Source: Atrichornis clamosus (lineage: Eukaryota > Chordata > Aves > Passeriformes > Menuridae). From it: 64,000 bases of DNA. The stretch lies in the NCBI GenBank assembly GCA_013400975.1, contig WBMZ01011704.1, forward strand, positions 1 to 64,000, given 5' to 3'. The notes beneath the pieces are model-generated. The model worked only from the letters and a program-made list of their open reading frames with translations, was not told the DNA's origin and made no database searches. Below are positions 11,904 to 24,314 of this stretch, in pieces. A program made the translations under genes and the position numbers. How positions within the stretch are numbered: the stretch's first letter is position 1; each line of letters starts with the position of its first letter.

Positions 11904-14754
11904 GTCAACAGCAGGAAAAATATGCCTTTAGCATGATGGGGGCAAAATATGGGGCCATCTGAGAACATACTGTAGTAGAGAACAACTGAGTGAGTAAGCA
12001 TAGATTTCACTAAAGTACAAATGTATGAACTTCTGTATAAGGAGAAATCAGAATTGCTAAGTTTTTGCTCTTAGTGATCCAGGCTCTTTTTGCATTCATT
12101 TCACTGAAAACAAAGCAGAGGAGAAAAACACTTCTTAAGCAAGTCCGTGGCATCTTCCAAAATTTAAGTGGGATGGAACTAATCACAAATAAATAGTACC
12201 TGAAGAACTCACCTCCTCGTGTGATCATTGTTTTGAAGTCCTGTTCAAGTTTTATTTTAAATTATCATATACTGGGTGTCTGACTATATCACTGAGACAT
12301 CTTCTTCAGACCTAAATGAACCTGATGAGTTTACATACAGTGATGAGATTCACCATATTAGATCTTTATGTTGACTTATAAGATCCACAATGCTGTACTG
12401 AGGCAACTTGTTTAGTGTGGTGCAAGAACTGCTATGTCCAGAAAAATATGTAGACTATAGTTTCGATGGATGGAATAAATATATTTTTAAAACTCAGAGG
12501 GTTCTCTTCATGGTGCTGAAAAAGACATCAGTTGTTGAAAATAATGTACTCCAAGTGTCATTTCAGTCATACCCCTGAAGAAAATTATCTGTTTTCTGTC
12601 AGATGAAGTTTCATACTAAGAGTACTGTCTTGTTCTATGGAGCCATGGGGTTTCTATTCTCAGAGATAGTATAATCCTTTTTGCAGGCCTCTGTGTCAAC
12701 AGAATTAGTTGTCATAGACATCTCCAGCAGGACAAGTTAGTTTCAAGTTCTCTGAGAAGCTGAGTTTTGTACACATCTTGGTCCCCCAATGAAATTTTAG
12801 TAACTTGTTTTCAAACATATTCCTGATAAGCAAGGAAACAGCCAACGGCAGAAGGGCTCCCTTCCCCCTGGAGTGGCAGTGTTCCCAGCAAGTGCTGTGA
12901 CTTGTGGTGGTAATAGCACCAGTAGCAGTAGCAGTGGCAGTAGCAGCAATTGCCCCTTCCTCCATGACTTCATCAAGAGTAGCAACAATTACGCCTTTTG
13001 AAAGGAAACAGTCTATCTTTTCTCACCACAGAGGCAAGACTGACTCCACTTCTGACTTCCGAGGACTTGGCAGTTCCTGCTGAAACCGACTGCGACCCCC
13101 ACTGTGACGTACGTGGTATGGAATTATACAGTGCTAGGAAACTCTACCATCTTTTTCCTCAGTATCCAGGACAACAGAGAAAGATACGAATGTGTGTTTC
13201 TGTGATTCTGTTTTTATAGCACCCCCCCCTTAAACTTGTGCAACAGTACTGTACTGGAGAACAATATACTTCAATAAAACAGTTCAGAAACACAAAGTTG
13301 GATACACAACACCTTTTTTGTGCACTTGAACATCACCTTCAGAGTATCTCCAAAAGCCACTACTTACTGCAGTAATAAAAGACTAATTATATTGCTTAAT
13401 TGTCTTCTGCAATAGGGAGTTAAACAAAACCAGTTTATGAAGGAAGTATGCTTATATTACATACAGAAATCAAATTAGAAGATGATTACATCTATGAAGA
13501 AAGCACCTAAAATTTTTGTTTCTTTGTGTAGCTAGTCTCTTCTTTAGGCAGAAAAAGAGTATGATGCACTATGAAATGTAACATAAAGAAAACAATTTTT
13601 TCCATTCTTCTGTAATAGGAGATTTCCATCTTATACCTGGGAGCATCTGCCAGTCACAGACACATGTTGTGAAGGGCCACAGATGCCACAGATCACCACA
13701 ATAATGAAATCTGAACTCAACAGGATGAATGTGTCATTCAGAAAAACAAACTCTTACCTTGCCCTCAGGAACAGTAGCTTTTGCATCACAGCAGCCTTTA
13801 GGGACTGCAGAAATCATGAGATGTTCTATAATCTTAGGGGCTGTAGGAAGGGCTGCAGGGTCATGCAACTCTCACCCATTTACCAGATGAAGACAGATTT
13901 GAATACATTGGTGGCATCCTGATACCCTGCTGCTGTAACTCTAACAATGACTTCACTCTCTGACCCTTCCAAGGACTCAGAAATACAGGCACCTGCTGAG
14001 TTACTGAGAGGATTCCCTCTGGAACCAGAACCACGAGTCATGAAATAACCTACATTCTGGATCGTGTCAGCTGATAAGGAAACCTGGTTGTTTTGTGGCT
14101 CAAAAGTCATCACAGAATCTTTTCCTCTTTTTCTAAGCTGTCAGTGAGACCGTACTGCACTATTTAAATCCAGAATGCATCTCTTCACAAACGTAAATAC
14201 TTCAAAATGTCCTGTCATTTTGAAGCAAAAGTAGGTAGAACAAAAAAGCAGCAAATTTTATGCAAATATGATGACAGCAAATTTTTACTGCCTAAAGGGG
14301 TAAAAAAAGCAATAATCTCTTACAGTTTCTCTGGAACCCTTTAAACTACTTCTTCAGGTGCTTTTAATTCAATGAAAAGCTGTTGCAATATGAGCAACCA
14401 GAGCAGTTAATGTGTTTAACTTATTAGGCTGTGGTAGTGGGTGAGACAGAGTGCTTTGAGAGGAAGCTAAAGGGATTCCATGATTACAGCATAAGGTCAG
14501 AATGTCCACGCTATCGTTCTAAATTGAACTAAATTAGATTAAATTATGTTGTCAAAGTAAAGCGAGACTCAATTATACATTTTTTTTCTATTTTAACTAT
14601 TTGCTTTATACAAAATAAGCATGGCTTCAGGACATTCAATTAAAATTTTGCATTTACCAGAAAACACAAGTTATTGAAAAATGTTTAAAATCTTCAAGAT
14701 AAGGAAAGGATGGGTTTTCAAAACATTTGGAATGCAATCATTGAAAAAGAGAGA
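11904..14754. other. Unique DNA with a slightly GC-richer part at 12640-14120
   Basis: The 12640-13230 and 13610-14120 parts are richer in GC than their surroundings. They hold short open frames on both strands, for example minus 12705-12965 and minus 13880-14113. Neither translation belongs to a family I can name. The first is partly a trinucleotide-repeat translation (AT-rich low complexity). The second ends at a possible splice donor (CTGGTAAATG on the minus strand), but I see no good polypyrimidine acceptor. They may be degraded pseudogene or unrecognised old repeat. I make no gene call. Confidence 0.4.
12912..12949. repeat. Imperfect AGC/AGT trinucleotide repeat
   Basis: About a dozen triplets of the type AGC, AGT or GGC run from the 'agcacc' near 12914 to the 'agcagcaa' near 12948. 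It is an imperfect microsatellite. It explains the alternating Ala-Thr run in the minus-strand translation. Confidence 0.8.
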
Positions 14755-14890
14755 CTGAATGGAAACTTGAGGCCAGACAGTCCAACCTGCTGCTAAGAGA
14801 AAATCCAACCTGCTCTTAAGAACCAGTGAACTTGGATCAGATTACTCAAGGCTTTATCCACCCAGATGATGAAAATGTCCTATTTATTTT
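14755..14890 (-). mobile_element. Old CR1 3'-UTR remnant
   Basis: On the plus strand it reads 'agtccaacctgctgc' followed by 'gatcagattactcaaggctt' and 'atccaccc', the reverse complement of a degraded CR1 3' UTR (normally gtccaaccccctgctc, then tcaggttgctcagggctttatcc). Divergence is clearly higher than in the other copies. Ends are approximate. Confidence 0.6.
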
Positions 14891-17800
14891 CATAAATCTT
14901 AAAACTTGAAAAGAAATCAGAATTTTAAAGACTTTATCACTTCAAGTTACAATGTCTTCTAGTGTCATCAAATTTAACTGGCAAACTAAACCTTCAGAGC
15001 CCCACCAATAAAGTTGAATGGTTTCTCTGCAGAATGGAGAGCTGCTCTCTTCTTATAGTACTCCTAAAAAAACCCCATGGAGAGTTGAGTTGCTCAATGA
15101 AAACTGTCACAAAAAATGCACAAAAAATGCACCAAAAAACTACAATAGTCTATTTGAAAGAAAAAAGGAAAACAAAACCCACTAAAACATGTATGTTTCT
15201 ATGTACAAAATTAATTTAATTAATTTTTTTGTTAACATGTTAATACCTTTTTCTTCAGAAGTGCTGAATATGACTGAACATCTACGATAGATAAACGCAT
15301 ACAGTATTTAAACAAATATACCTTCTGGCATGTTGAACCCACCCTGTAGACTTACCTCTGACCAGTTAACAATTTTCACATTTTAAAAACATACAGTAAA
15401 TTTATTTAGAAAAAAACCAAAACAAAACAATGAACAGAATAAAACAAAAAAACAGAGAGTGAATTAATTAATTAGTGACCCAGTCTTAGAATCTATTTGG
15501 GCCATGTAACAGACACTCTTTTAAAAGTTTCTTCTTCTTTTAGGCCTAAACTGAAAAAGAAAATAAATATCCTTTCTTTCCTGTAGGACATACCATAAAT
15601 TATCAACAAGGCACATGATTTCTCAAAATGATGTGTGTCTCCAGCTGACAATCAGAGAAATTCCATGCCAAGCAGTGGTAGTTCAACCAACTGAGTGGAA
15701 GAGATAATTCTCAGCAGAAATCCTAAGACTATGTTGATCATGTGTATTTACTAAATCTATCTAAAGTCATGTGCCTTCCTGCAATATTTATTTCAATCAT
15801 TTATTTATACATGTATTAAAAGAGGACAAGAATTCACATAGTAGTTTGCTTGCCTTGATAGCTTATCTGTAAGAAATAAATGAATTAAATAAACTGCAGT
15901 CTTCATTGATATTAAATTAATTTAAATTGTGGTGCAGATAAATGTATCTACCCATTCATTTGTCATTTACCATTTATCATTAACTTTGATAGTTTTTGAA
16001 GTTCCTCCTGAATATCAATTATACCATCTTAGGTATCATTCATATCTGTGTCAGAATGTTACAGTCTGTAGTATGAGCTTGTGTGAAGGTATTTATTCTT
16101 TCATTTTTACTTCATGTCCATTTCCAGTTATCAACTGTCAGAAAGAAAACACCTTGAGACAAATAAGAGTTCAAATTGCCATTGTAGAGGACTTTATAAA
16201 TAATGAAACTCCTTTCCATCTAAAATACAAATAACAATTTTTTTCCTGGAAAGTGTGAATCATATCACCTCTGCTTCAGGACTGAATTGTTCTTGGGAAA
16301 AACTGATAATTTTTCATTAACTTTTCCTGTAGCTCTGATTCAAGTATTTCATAAGCCAGATGGAGACTACTAGTATCTGCCAACAGAAGAGGTTTGATTC
16401 ATATTTCAGATAGAGGATGAACCATTTAGAGTATAAATTTACTTTACAGTAAAACTTTACAAATATTATGGTAGACTTTAAAATTGCATATATTATGATC
16501 TTGAAAATTGAAAGAAACCTTTGAAAAGTTCCACATTTTCAATTTTTTAAATTTAATAGCTTTTTTTTTTTAACTCTATGAAATATACAGCTTTTTGATT
16601 AGGAAAATATTGTTAATATCCACAGGGAAAAGAAGAATATTTATACCTTTCACATATGTTCCAAACTGAAAGTTTTCTTCTCTGTGAATTTTAGTTAAGA
16701 ATTTCTTATCAAATTATTGTCCTTCCCAGTGAAATAATACAAAGGAATACTCAACTAACTACAATAATTTCACAGAACATGTTGACATCTCTCTGTAGTG
16801 CCTTTTCATTCAAATGTGAGTCAATAGTCTAAAATGTAAGAGGAATTGTCAAGTAATACATTTGTATTGATGAGAAGTTTTGTTGGAAAGCAGCAAGGTC
16901 AAAGATGAGAATGATTATTTTTCTGTGACCCTGTAGTTCTCCATGTGTAGCTTTGACCTCAAATAGCAGAACTTCGCTTTCACTCCTATTTGTGCCTGAA
17001 ATAATTTATCCATTCTGACGATTAGTGTACAGACAATGGTTAAAAACATCAGGCAGCTGAAATCTGTGGGTCATTGTCTTATCTTCTACCGCACCAAGTA
17101 GAGAATGCCAAACACAGAAGGAATAGTAATAATTCTAGAAATAGTATAAAACTACTAGATACTGGATAAGACTTTTAGCTCCAATTTTTTTACAAGGCAT
17201 ATCCAGCTGATCTGTCTCCTCAGATCAAGGGCAGACTTTTAATTGATTTTGACAGGAGTTGAGTAAAGTCTATATAGGATGGTTTTCATACTGGTAAAAT
17301 TATGAAGCATATAAACATAAATAGTAAAAATAAGGAAAAAAAGAAGACAAAGCTGTTGTGCCTGTAGCAGTAAAGTAACTGTCTCACTGCAGCCAAAGAC
17401 TGTATGATGTTAAAATTTGCTCACTTAGTTAAAAGCCACAATAGTTAGGAAATTAAGCCTCTGCTGTCCTTTCAATTGAGTAGGAAATGCTGGATGCAGT
17501 ACTTTAGAGAAAGTAATTGACATAATTTTTAAATTAATGACTGGAAGCCAACATCTTTTAAAATAATGAATGGAATTTGACAGTTTTTACTATCTGTGCC
17601 TTGTATGTGTGTGTTTTTGCATTACTGGGAAATGCAGTGAGTTCATAGTCTTCTGGGAGAGCTCAGTCTTCCTTTTATGTGTATGTTAGGACAATAGCAC
17701 TAAACAGAAAACTACTTTGACATTAATTTTAGATAAGCCATTTTTATATGTTTATGCTTTAATATGTTTGCAATAGTTTCATGGGCATGTAGGACTGGAT

Positions 17801-18937
17801 AGTGCTTACATTATCCGGCTTAAAAAATTATATTCAGTGAAGAAGAAGCATGAAGACAATTTCAAAGTATTCACTGTATAGAGGAAAAAACAAAGGGGTA
17901 TGGATTATAAAGAGAAGTGTTTTTAAAATATGGGGTTTTTTTGGTTAGACAAGGTTAGTTTTTGAAACTTGAAATCCTGAAGTCTATTTAAAATGTAAAT
18001 ACCTGTAGTAATGTAGATTAATTTAAATAACGCAAACTGCTTTTTTACTTGCTTACTTCAATTACATCAAGAAAAATGAGTCTGTTCCTACAAATGACAT
18101 CAGAACTATCTAATAGCTATTAACAAAAAACTGTAGACACTGACAAATGAAAGTAGTATGTTGGAGTTTATGGGAATTTCTGTTAAGTTTCTGAATAATT
18201 AATAATTGCTTAAATAAGTACCAAGATCTCTAAATATAGGCTTAAGTTCTGTATTGGGATACATACTTTTGTCATGTAACTTTGAAGTGATTTTGTTATC
18301 TAGAATTTGTTTAGAAACCGAGCCAGGTCATTAATGTCTGAAACTATCTGTGATCACACTTTAGGGAAAGGACTTGAATGTATTTCCAAATCTTGACTTT
18401 TCCAGGGATTAAATTATACTAAGCTAGTATGATCACCTGCTCTTTAAAGATGATTCCACTAATACCTCAGATGAACTGGCAAGACTTACAATGATCTACC
18501 ATTCCCTTTCGTCTTTATCTCTTTTTGAACAGTTGTATAACTTCTTGCCTACAAGACAAATGTACAATTTGTCAAGACCACTGGATTCAACTGAAATACA
18601 GAAAGAGGGAAGTTCAGAGCACATGCAGTAATAAGGACTTTAACTTCAAATATCTTTTAAGTGTAGAGTGTATTCCTAGCATTTTAAGAAAGGCATTGTA
18701 ACATGGAAACAATTAGTGGAAAAAACATTTGTTCATAAGTATGTGCCAATTAACATGTTTTTAAACTGATGAGTAAAGAGTGTTTTCTGTGTCAAACTGT
18801 TGATACTCCAAAGAAAACAGATAACAGCCGTAAAATATTAAATTGTGTATTATCCATTATAAATACACTGCAGTGGCAGTTCAATGTGGGGGATGTTTGA
18901 AACTGAAACTGTTGATCTTGAACTAAATTGTACAAGC
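14891..18937. other. AT-rich unique DNA
   Basis: No gene or recognisable element. The longest open frame is 101 codons at 15929-16234 on the plus strand, with no recognisable domain. Poly-T and poly-A runs of 10 to 12 bases occur (for example 16561-16572). Confidence 0.6.
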
Positions 18938-19078
18938 CCCAACCCTAGCAGTGTTAAAAGCCAGATTGCCTTGAGCAGTCTAGTGGGAGGTGCCCCTGCA
19001 TAGGGTAGCTGGGATTGGGACTAGACATTCTTTAAGATACATTTCAAACCCCTAACATTCTCTAATTCTATGACTCTA
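18938..19078 (+). mobile_element. CR1 LINE, 3'-UTR tail
   Basis: This is the terminal part of a CR1 3' UTR: 'ccttgagcagtctagtggga', 'ggtgcccctgc', a degraded 'aagatacatttcaaacc' block and a terminal 'aattctatgactcta'. It is 5'-truncated to about 140 bases. Its 3' end lies 26 bases from the 3' end of an oppositely oriented CR1. Confidence 0.85.
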
Positions 19079-19104
19079 GAAATGGTGACAGAAAAATTAA
19101 TTTT

Positions 19105-19818
19105 CATAAAATCATAGAATAAAATAGGCTGAGTTGGAAGGGATCCATGAGGATCAACAAAGTCCAACTCCTGACCCTGCACAGGACACATCAAGAATCA
19201 CACCATGTGCCGAAGAGCATTGTCCAAATATTTGTTGTACTCTGTCAGGCTTGGTGCTGTGACCATTTCCCTGGGGAGTTTGTTTCAAACCCAACAACCC
19301 TCCACATGAAAAACCTTTTCCTAATATCCAACCTAAACATTCCCTGACTTAGCTTCAGGCCATTTCCTCAGATCCTGTCACCGATCATCACAGTGAAGAG
19401 ACTGGTACTTGTCCCTCCACTTCCCCTCATGAGGAAGTTGCAGACTGCAATGAGGTCTCACCTCAGTCTCCTCCAGGCTGAACAAACCAAGTGACCTCAG
19501 CCACTCCTCATATGGGTTCCTCTCTAGATCTTTCACTGTCCTCGTGGCCCTCCTTTGGACACTCCGTAGTAGCTTAATCTCATTTTTATGTGGTGGCACC
19601 CAAAACTGCACCAGTGCAGAGCAGAGCAGAGCAGAGCAAGACAATCCCCTCCCTTGCCCGGCTGGCGATGCTGTGCCTGATGCCCCCCAGGACAGGGTTG
19701 GACCTCCTGGCTGCCAGGGCACTGCTGACTCGTGTTCAACTTGCCATCATCAACCAGGAACCCCAGGACCCTTTCCACAGTGCTGCTCTCCAGCCTATCA
19801 TTGCTGAGTCTGTATGCC
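19105..19818 (-). mobile_element. CR1 LINE, C-terminal ORF2 plus 3' UTR
   Basis: The minus strand reads the last third of ORF2, downstream of the catalytic FADD motif, and a 3' UTR ending at the 'atcatagaat' tail near 19111. The minus translation over 19378-19722 contains the CR1 blocks WVPPHKNEIKLLRSVQRRAT and EEWLRSLGLFSLE. It belongs to the same subfamily as the copies at 24315-26158, 43930-44562, 46316-46926 and 49143-49925, all of which share the ctggcagccagga block (reverse complement at about 19707-19719 here). Frameshifts make it non-coding. A (GCAGA)n expansion is present at 19616-19640. Confidence 0.93.
19616..19640. repeat. (GCAGA)5 expansion inside CR1
   Basis: Five units of GCAGA, the last reading GCAAG. 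The related CR1 at 49143-49925 has a single unit at the matching place (about 49677-49685), so this is a local expansion after or during insertion. Confidence 0.8.
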
Positions 19819-21524
19819 ATTTTGTGGTATGTAAATAATTTAATTCCTAGAAGAACTGTTAAATGCAGTTGTATCTCTGTACCCAAAGCTTAAATTCATT
19901 GACACAACAGATTCATGAAACTCCAGATGCAAATTTGTAATTGGTGGGAAGCATATGGTTAGGATTAGGATGAAAGAGTTGCACTAAGAATTTTCTGGAG
20001 AGAGAACCTCAATAGGACCATGAATGGTTTTATGAGTAGGACCACACAGTGTGGAGAGAAACAAACTTATTATCCAGGTTCACAATCAAAGGAAGGATTC
20101 ACATGCCACCATGAACCCTGACTGAATTACACCTTTGAATTTTTTACCAGACAAAAATTACTATCTCAATAGCTATTTTTGAAATGTAATTATACTACTT
20201 ATTATATTTATAAGCCTTCTGATCTAGTCTTGCTGTTAAGTCCCTGACATTGAGCCTTCTGGAATAAATGCTTTTCTTGTTCTATCAAGACGCGTGATAC
20301 TGAAGGTATAGTGACATATGGCACGATGCTCTACACTCACAAACATAGTGTGGTGTGGTTTTTTCTTAAGGAAAGGAAAGAACCCAAATAGAATATCATG
20401 AAAGGGAGCTCCCAAGAGAGCTATAACTGCTAATAGGTTTAGCATAGGCAGAAGATGGGAAATAATGTGTGCCACATGGCAGAGAATCACTGATGGATGG
20501 GAGAGAGCTGGTATAGAAAAGTGTCTTCATTGGTCAGGAATCCTTTTTAAAAAATGCATTAACTCTCACATTTTCCTGCAAAAGTGGATGGCTGTGTAAC
20601 GTATTGCAGTTCAAAGAATACTCAGAGTGCCACAGGAGGCTGTTCCCTTGAGTAATGAACCTGGTTATATAAAATAAATAAAATGGGTAGCTTATCAGTT
20701 TCCTGAAATAAAGCTGAAGTAGTGTGCAATAAGCCTTATTAAAGAAACTGACCAGCCTCATGTATTTGATAATGTCTTTATAAAGGACATCCAAGATAAT
20801 AATGGATTGCAAACCTGCAACCGTTGTGTTGTAATTTTATCCGTAATTTAACATTGTCCTATCTGATGTCTGATGGAAACTGCATCTTCCCTGAAATGCA
20901 CTTTCAACTTACATGTAATTTCTTATTGAACAAATAAATAGAAAATGACATGTATTTTTTAAAAGACAAAGACTACATATTCATTAAAAATCCATTAAAT
21001 TGAATTTCAAAGAGCAGGTGAAATGATGTGAAGATGAATTAGTAATTGAATATATGAAAACCATATTAATGAGCAGATTTAGATTGACAGCCCTGAAAAA
21101 ACAGAACTGCCTGTTCACAATGTAAAGGGTCATTGCCTGTATTTATTGCAAACATAATTGTTTTGTTCTATGAAGCAAAGAAGTAGCTTTGTTTACGAGT
21201 GAGTCTGCATATTTGCTGGTGTTGCCCATGAACATGACAATAAAGAGGGCATGACATGAATTCCTATAATATATAAAAACTTTTTTCACAGGTTTTATTA
21301 TCTACTATAAGATACTAGTAATTGAACATACCATTTGACAGACAATGTAAAAGAACAAGGCTTCCCACATTTTCTTCATAATATTCCATGAACATCTTTT
21401 GAACATATGTTTGCAAAACTCCAGGTTGCATGAAAGCATGCTGAGCTACTTTTAAAAAGTCATGTCAGTCAGGTAAAGCCCCCAACAACTGAAGAAAACA
21501 GAATATTGCACACATTTTTAAAAA
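19819..21524. other. AT-rich unique DNA
   Basis: No gene seen. 20820-21190 is rich in TAAT and ATTA cores and has few low-complexity runs, so it could hold conserved non-coding sequence, but I cannot test conservation. Confidence 0.5.
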
Positions 21525-22716
21525 GAACTGGGAACTGAGAACTACTGACCAGCAAGGCTCACCTTTGGACTCAGCAACATCATGAAACAGATCATCCTGG
21601 AAGACATGTTGAAACATATGGAAAACAGGGAGATTATTACAGAGAGCTTAGGTTGTTTCACCAAAGACAACTCATGCCTGAGTAATCATGGCCTTCAACA
21701 ATGGAGTGACTGCATCCCTGGACAAGGGAAGAGCTGGAAATACCATCTACTTGGACTTCGGTAAGGCCGCTCATACAGTCCCACACAAAATTCTTGCCTC
21801 TAAATGGAAGATATGGCTTTGAAGAACTGTTAGAAAATAAATGGGCTGGATGGCCCCATTCAAAGTGTCAGAGTCAACATCTCAATGTCCAAGTGGAAAC
21901 CTGTAGTGAATGGTGTCCCTCAAGGGGGTGTACTGGGACCAATATTATTAAATATTTTCATCAGAGAAATCGCGTGCACGCTCAGTAAGTTTGCAGGTGA
22001 CACAAGCTGAATGCTGCAGTTGATTCACTTGAGAGAAGGGATGCTGTTCAGAGGAACTTTGACAGGTTTGAGCAGTGGGCTGATGTAAACCTCATGCAGT
22101 TAAACAAGGCCAATTTCAAGGTCCTGAAGCAGGGTCAGGCAATCCCCAATATCTATACAGACTGGGTGAAGAACTGATTGAGAGCAGCCCTACAGAGAAG
22201 GACTTGGAAATACTGGGAGGTGAAAAATTATGTAGGAATAAGCAATGTGCACTGAAGCTCAGAAAGCCAATCATATCCTGGGATGTATAAAAGAAGTGTA
22301 GCCAGCAGGCCATGGAGGACTATTCTCCCCCTCTACCTCATGAAATGGCACCTGGAGTAATGAGTCCAGTTCTGGGATCCTCAATACAAGACAGACATAG
22401 ACCTGTCAGAGTAGTTTGTTTCAAAGGAAGGACACAAAAATGATCAGAGGTCTGGAGAACATCTTCTATGAAGACGGGTTGGGAGAATTGGAGTTGTTCA
22501 GCCAGGAAAGGAGAAGACTCCAGGAAGACCTTATTGTGGTCTTTGGATACTTCCTGGGGGATTCTGAGAAATACAGATAAAGACTTTTGGCCAGGACCTG
22601 TAGTGACAAGACAAGGGGCAATGCTTTTAAATGGAGAGTAGATTTATATTGAATATAAGAAAGAATTTTTTTATTATGAGAGTGGTGAGCCACTGCAACA
22701 GGTTGTCCAGAGAAGA
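21525..22716 (+). mobile_element. CR1 LINE, reverse-transcriptase segment, 3' end missing
   Basis: ORF2 is readable from fingers/palm to thumb in shifting frames. Key blocks are the LEDMLKHMENRE block (about 21596-21633), the YLDFGK catalytic-A block (about 21748-21765), [17 protein letters not shown] (about 21910-21965), and the catalytic-C box, here FAGD (21990-22001) instead of the usual FADD. The C-terminal RT region and part of the terminal ORF2 block follow to about 22715, where the match stops abruptly before the 3' UTR. Multiple stops and frameshifts and the lost aspartate make it inactive. The subfamily differs from the copy at 24315. Confidence 0.92.
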
Positions 22717-24314
22717 AAAAATTGTATTAGGAAAAAGTATATAATATATTTTTTTCCTCTAACAGAATAGACAGGTAACTTTCTTCTACCTATTGTAGAA
22801 TCTAGAGAGCTTTTGTCACAAAAGGTGATTGTTCGCTAAGTGTTTAGTCCACTTAAATTTTTTCATGCCTGTTTATTAAGTAATTAAGCAGAAGTTTTTC
22901 TCCTTAGCAACTGCTATTTCTTAATTGACAATTTAATGCAAATTGTTCCCATAATACATCACTGTTTACCACAGGTAATGTTGAACATCTGATCATGAAT
23001 TCTTTATAGAGTGACCAAAATTCTTTTTAAAGTGATTAAAAGTTATGTTCCTTTTCTCTAAGGTTTAGTTGTGGTGAGTTTTTAAAAATTCATTAACAAA
23101 TTAGTTTTTCACAGAATCAATGTGGTTACTATTGGTTATTACTGATTACTATTGGTTCCTATTCACCATAATCAATAGTTCTATGCAATATTGTTTCCAG
23201 TCTCAGTAGATATTTGCTTTGTTGCTGTATACATGGAGGAAAAACACTTTGGTATAATCTCAGTGACTTTTACACGAATAGCTGAGACAACAACCAGTAG
23301 TGCACTCAGCAGGGAATGCCATTTGTTGTTTAAAATACAATAAATTATACCAAGTCAGATGTATGACAGAAATTCACTAACATAATACAAAAGTCATTAA
23401 CTCAGACTGAGACCTGGCTTATTGCCAGTGATTTGAGTGGAATTAAGCCAGTGCTAAATTTGGCCCATTAACTTCTCTATGGTTTCTGCTACACATTAGT
23501 TTGTTCATTCTGTATTCAAACATTTTATTACAAAGATTAATAGCCTCTCTCCTATTGCATTAATAATCCAATAGCACGACAAGGAGCGGCTAACACAAAG
23601 CAAAATGCATAAACTCATTAAAAATAACTACTTTGACACAGTGGGTTGTGCTGCTCAGGGACTGATTTCAATTCCTGGCTGAAGTATATTGCTGCACTGG
23701 CAAAATGTCAAAGACTGGGATCTAAGACAGACTCTATAAACTGTCTGAACACTGTAATACATAGTATCTCTAAATATTATCTACAGAATATCTTTCTTAT
23801 TCTAATAAATTACTGTACAACTCTCATTTATTACATAAAATTAACATATTAATATGACTGGATGGCCCCAAAATTTTCTGTAAGGTTGTGAGATACTTAG
23901 CTTTTGATGTTATTCAGCCCAAAAGCTAAGAAGACTTTAATCTTCACTGGATTAGATGAAGAAATACTTGAATTAAGTGTAGGCTTTTCCTTTTTCATTA
24001 TTTTATGTTCCTATTAATACTCTTTCACAAGAAGGTATGGTCCAGGCTTGAGACAGGGTAATTATTTAGATGGATCTTCAGGAACATATGGAGTATTTTG
24101 CCTTCCATCACTGCTGATGGTGTTGATGTTGGTTAAGTTTATGCCTTATTTCCAAAAAGTTATCTTCATTTATTTTTGAAAATGGCTTATCTGCATTGAT
24201 GCAGAGCCTGTATTTCTGAGCAGAGCAATGCACAGCTGTAATGGTTATCAGGGAAAGAAACACAAGGTTCTGCATAAGGTATGTTTCAGAGGTAAAATAT
24301 AAGGCAAAAATCCA
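22717..24314. other. AT-rich unique DNA with one CNE-like stretch
   Basis: No gene seen. 23480-23645 has unusually complex sequence for this window (see findings). A short TTACTATTGG-type repetition lies at 23123-23162. Confidence 0.5.

Noticed and set aside
12705..12965. 86-codon minus frame whose last 32 residues vaguely suggested a processed copy of a small chaperonin
   Set aside because: The glycine/threonine alignment was out of register, upstream sequence did not match, and the rest is trinucleotide repeat.
13880..14113. 77-codon minus frame as a possible internal exon
   Set aside because: A plausible donor follows, but I see no good acceptor or recognised domain.
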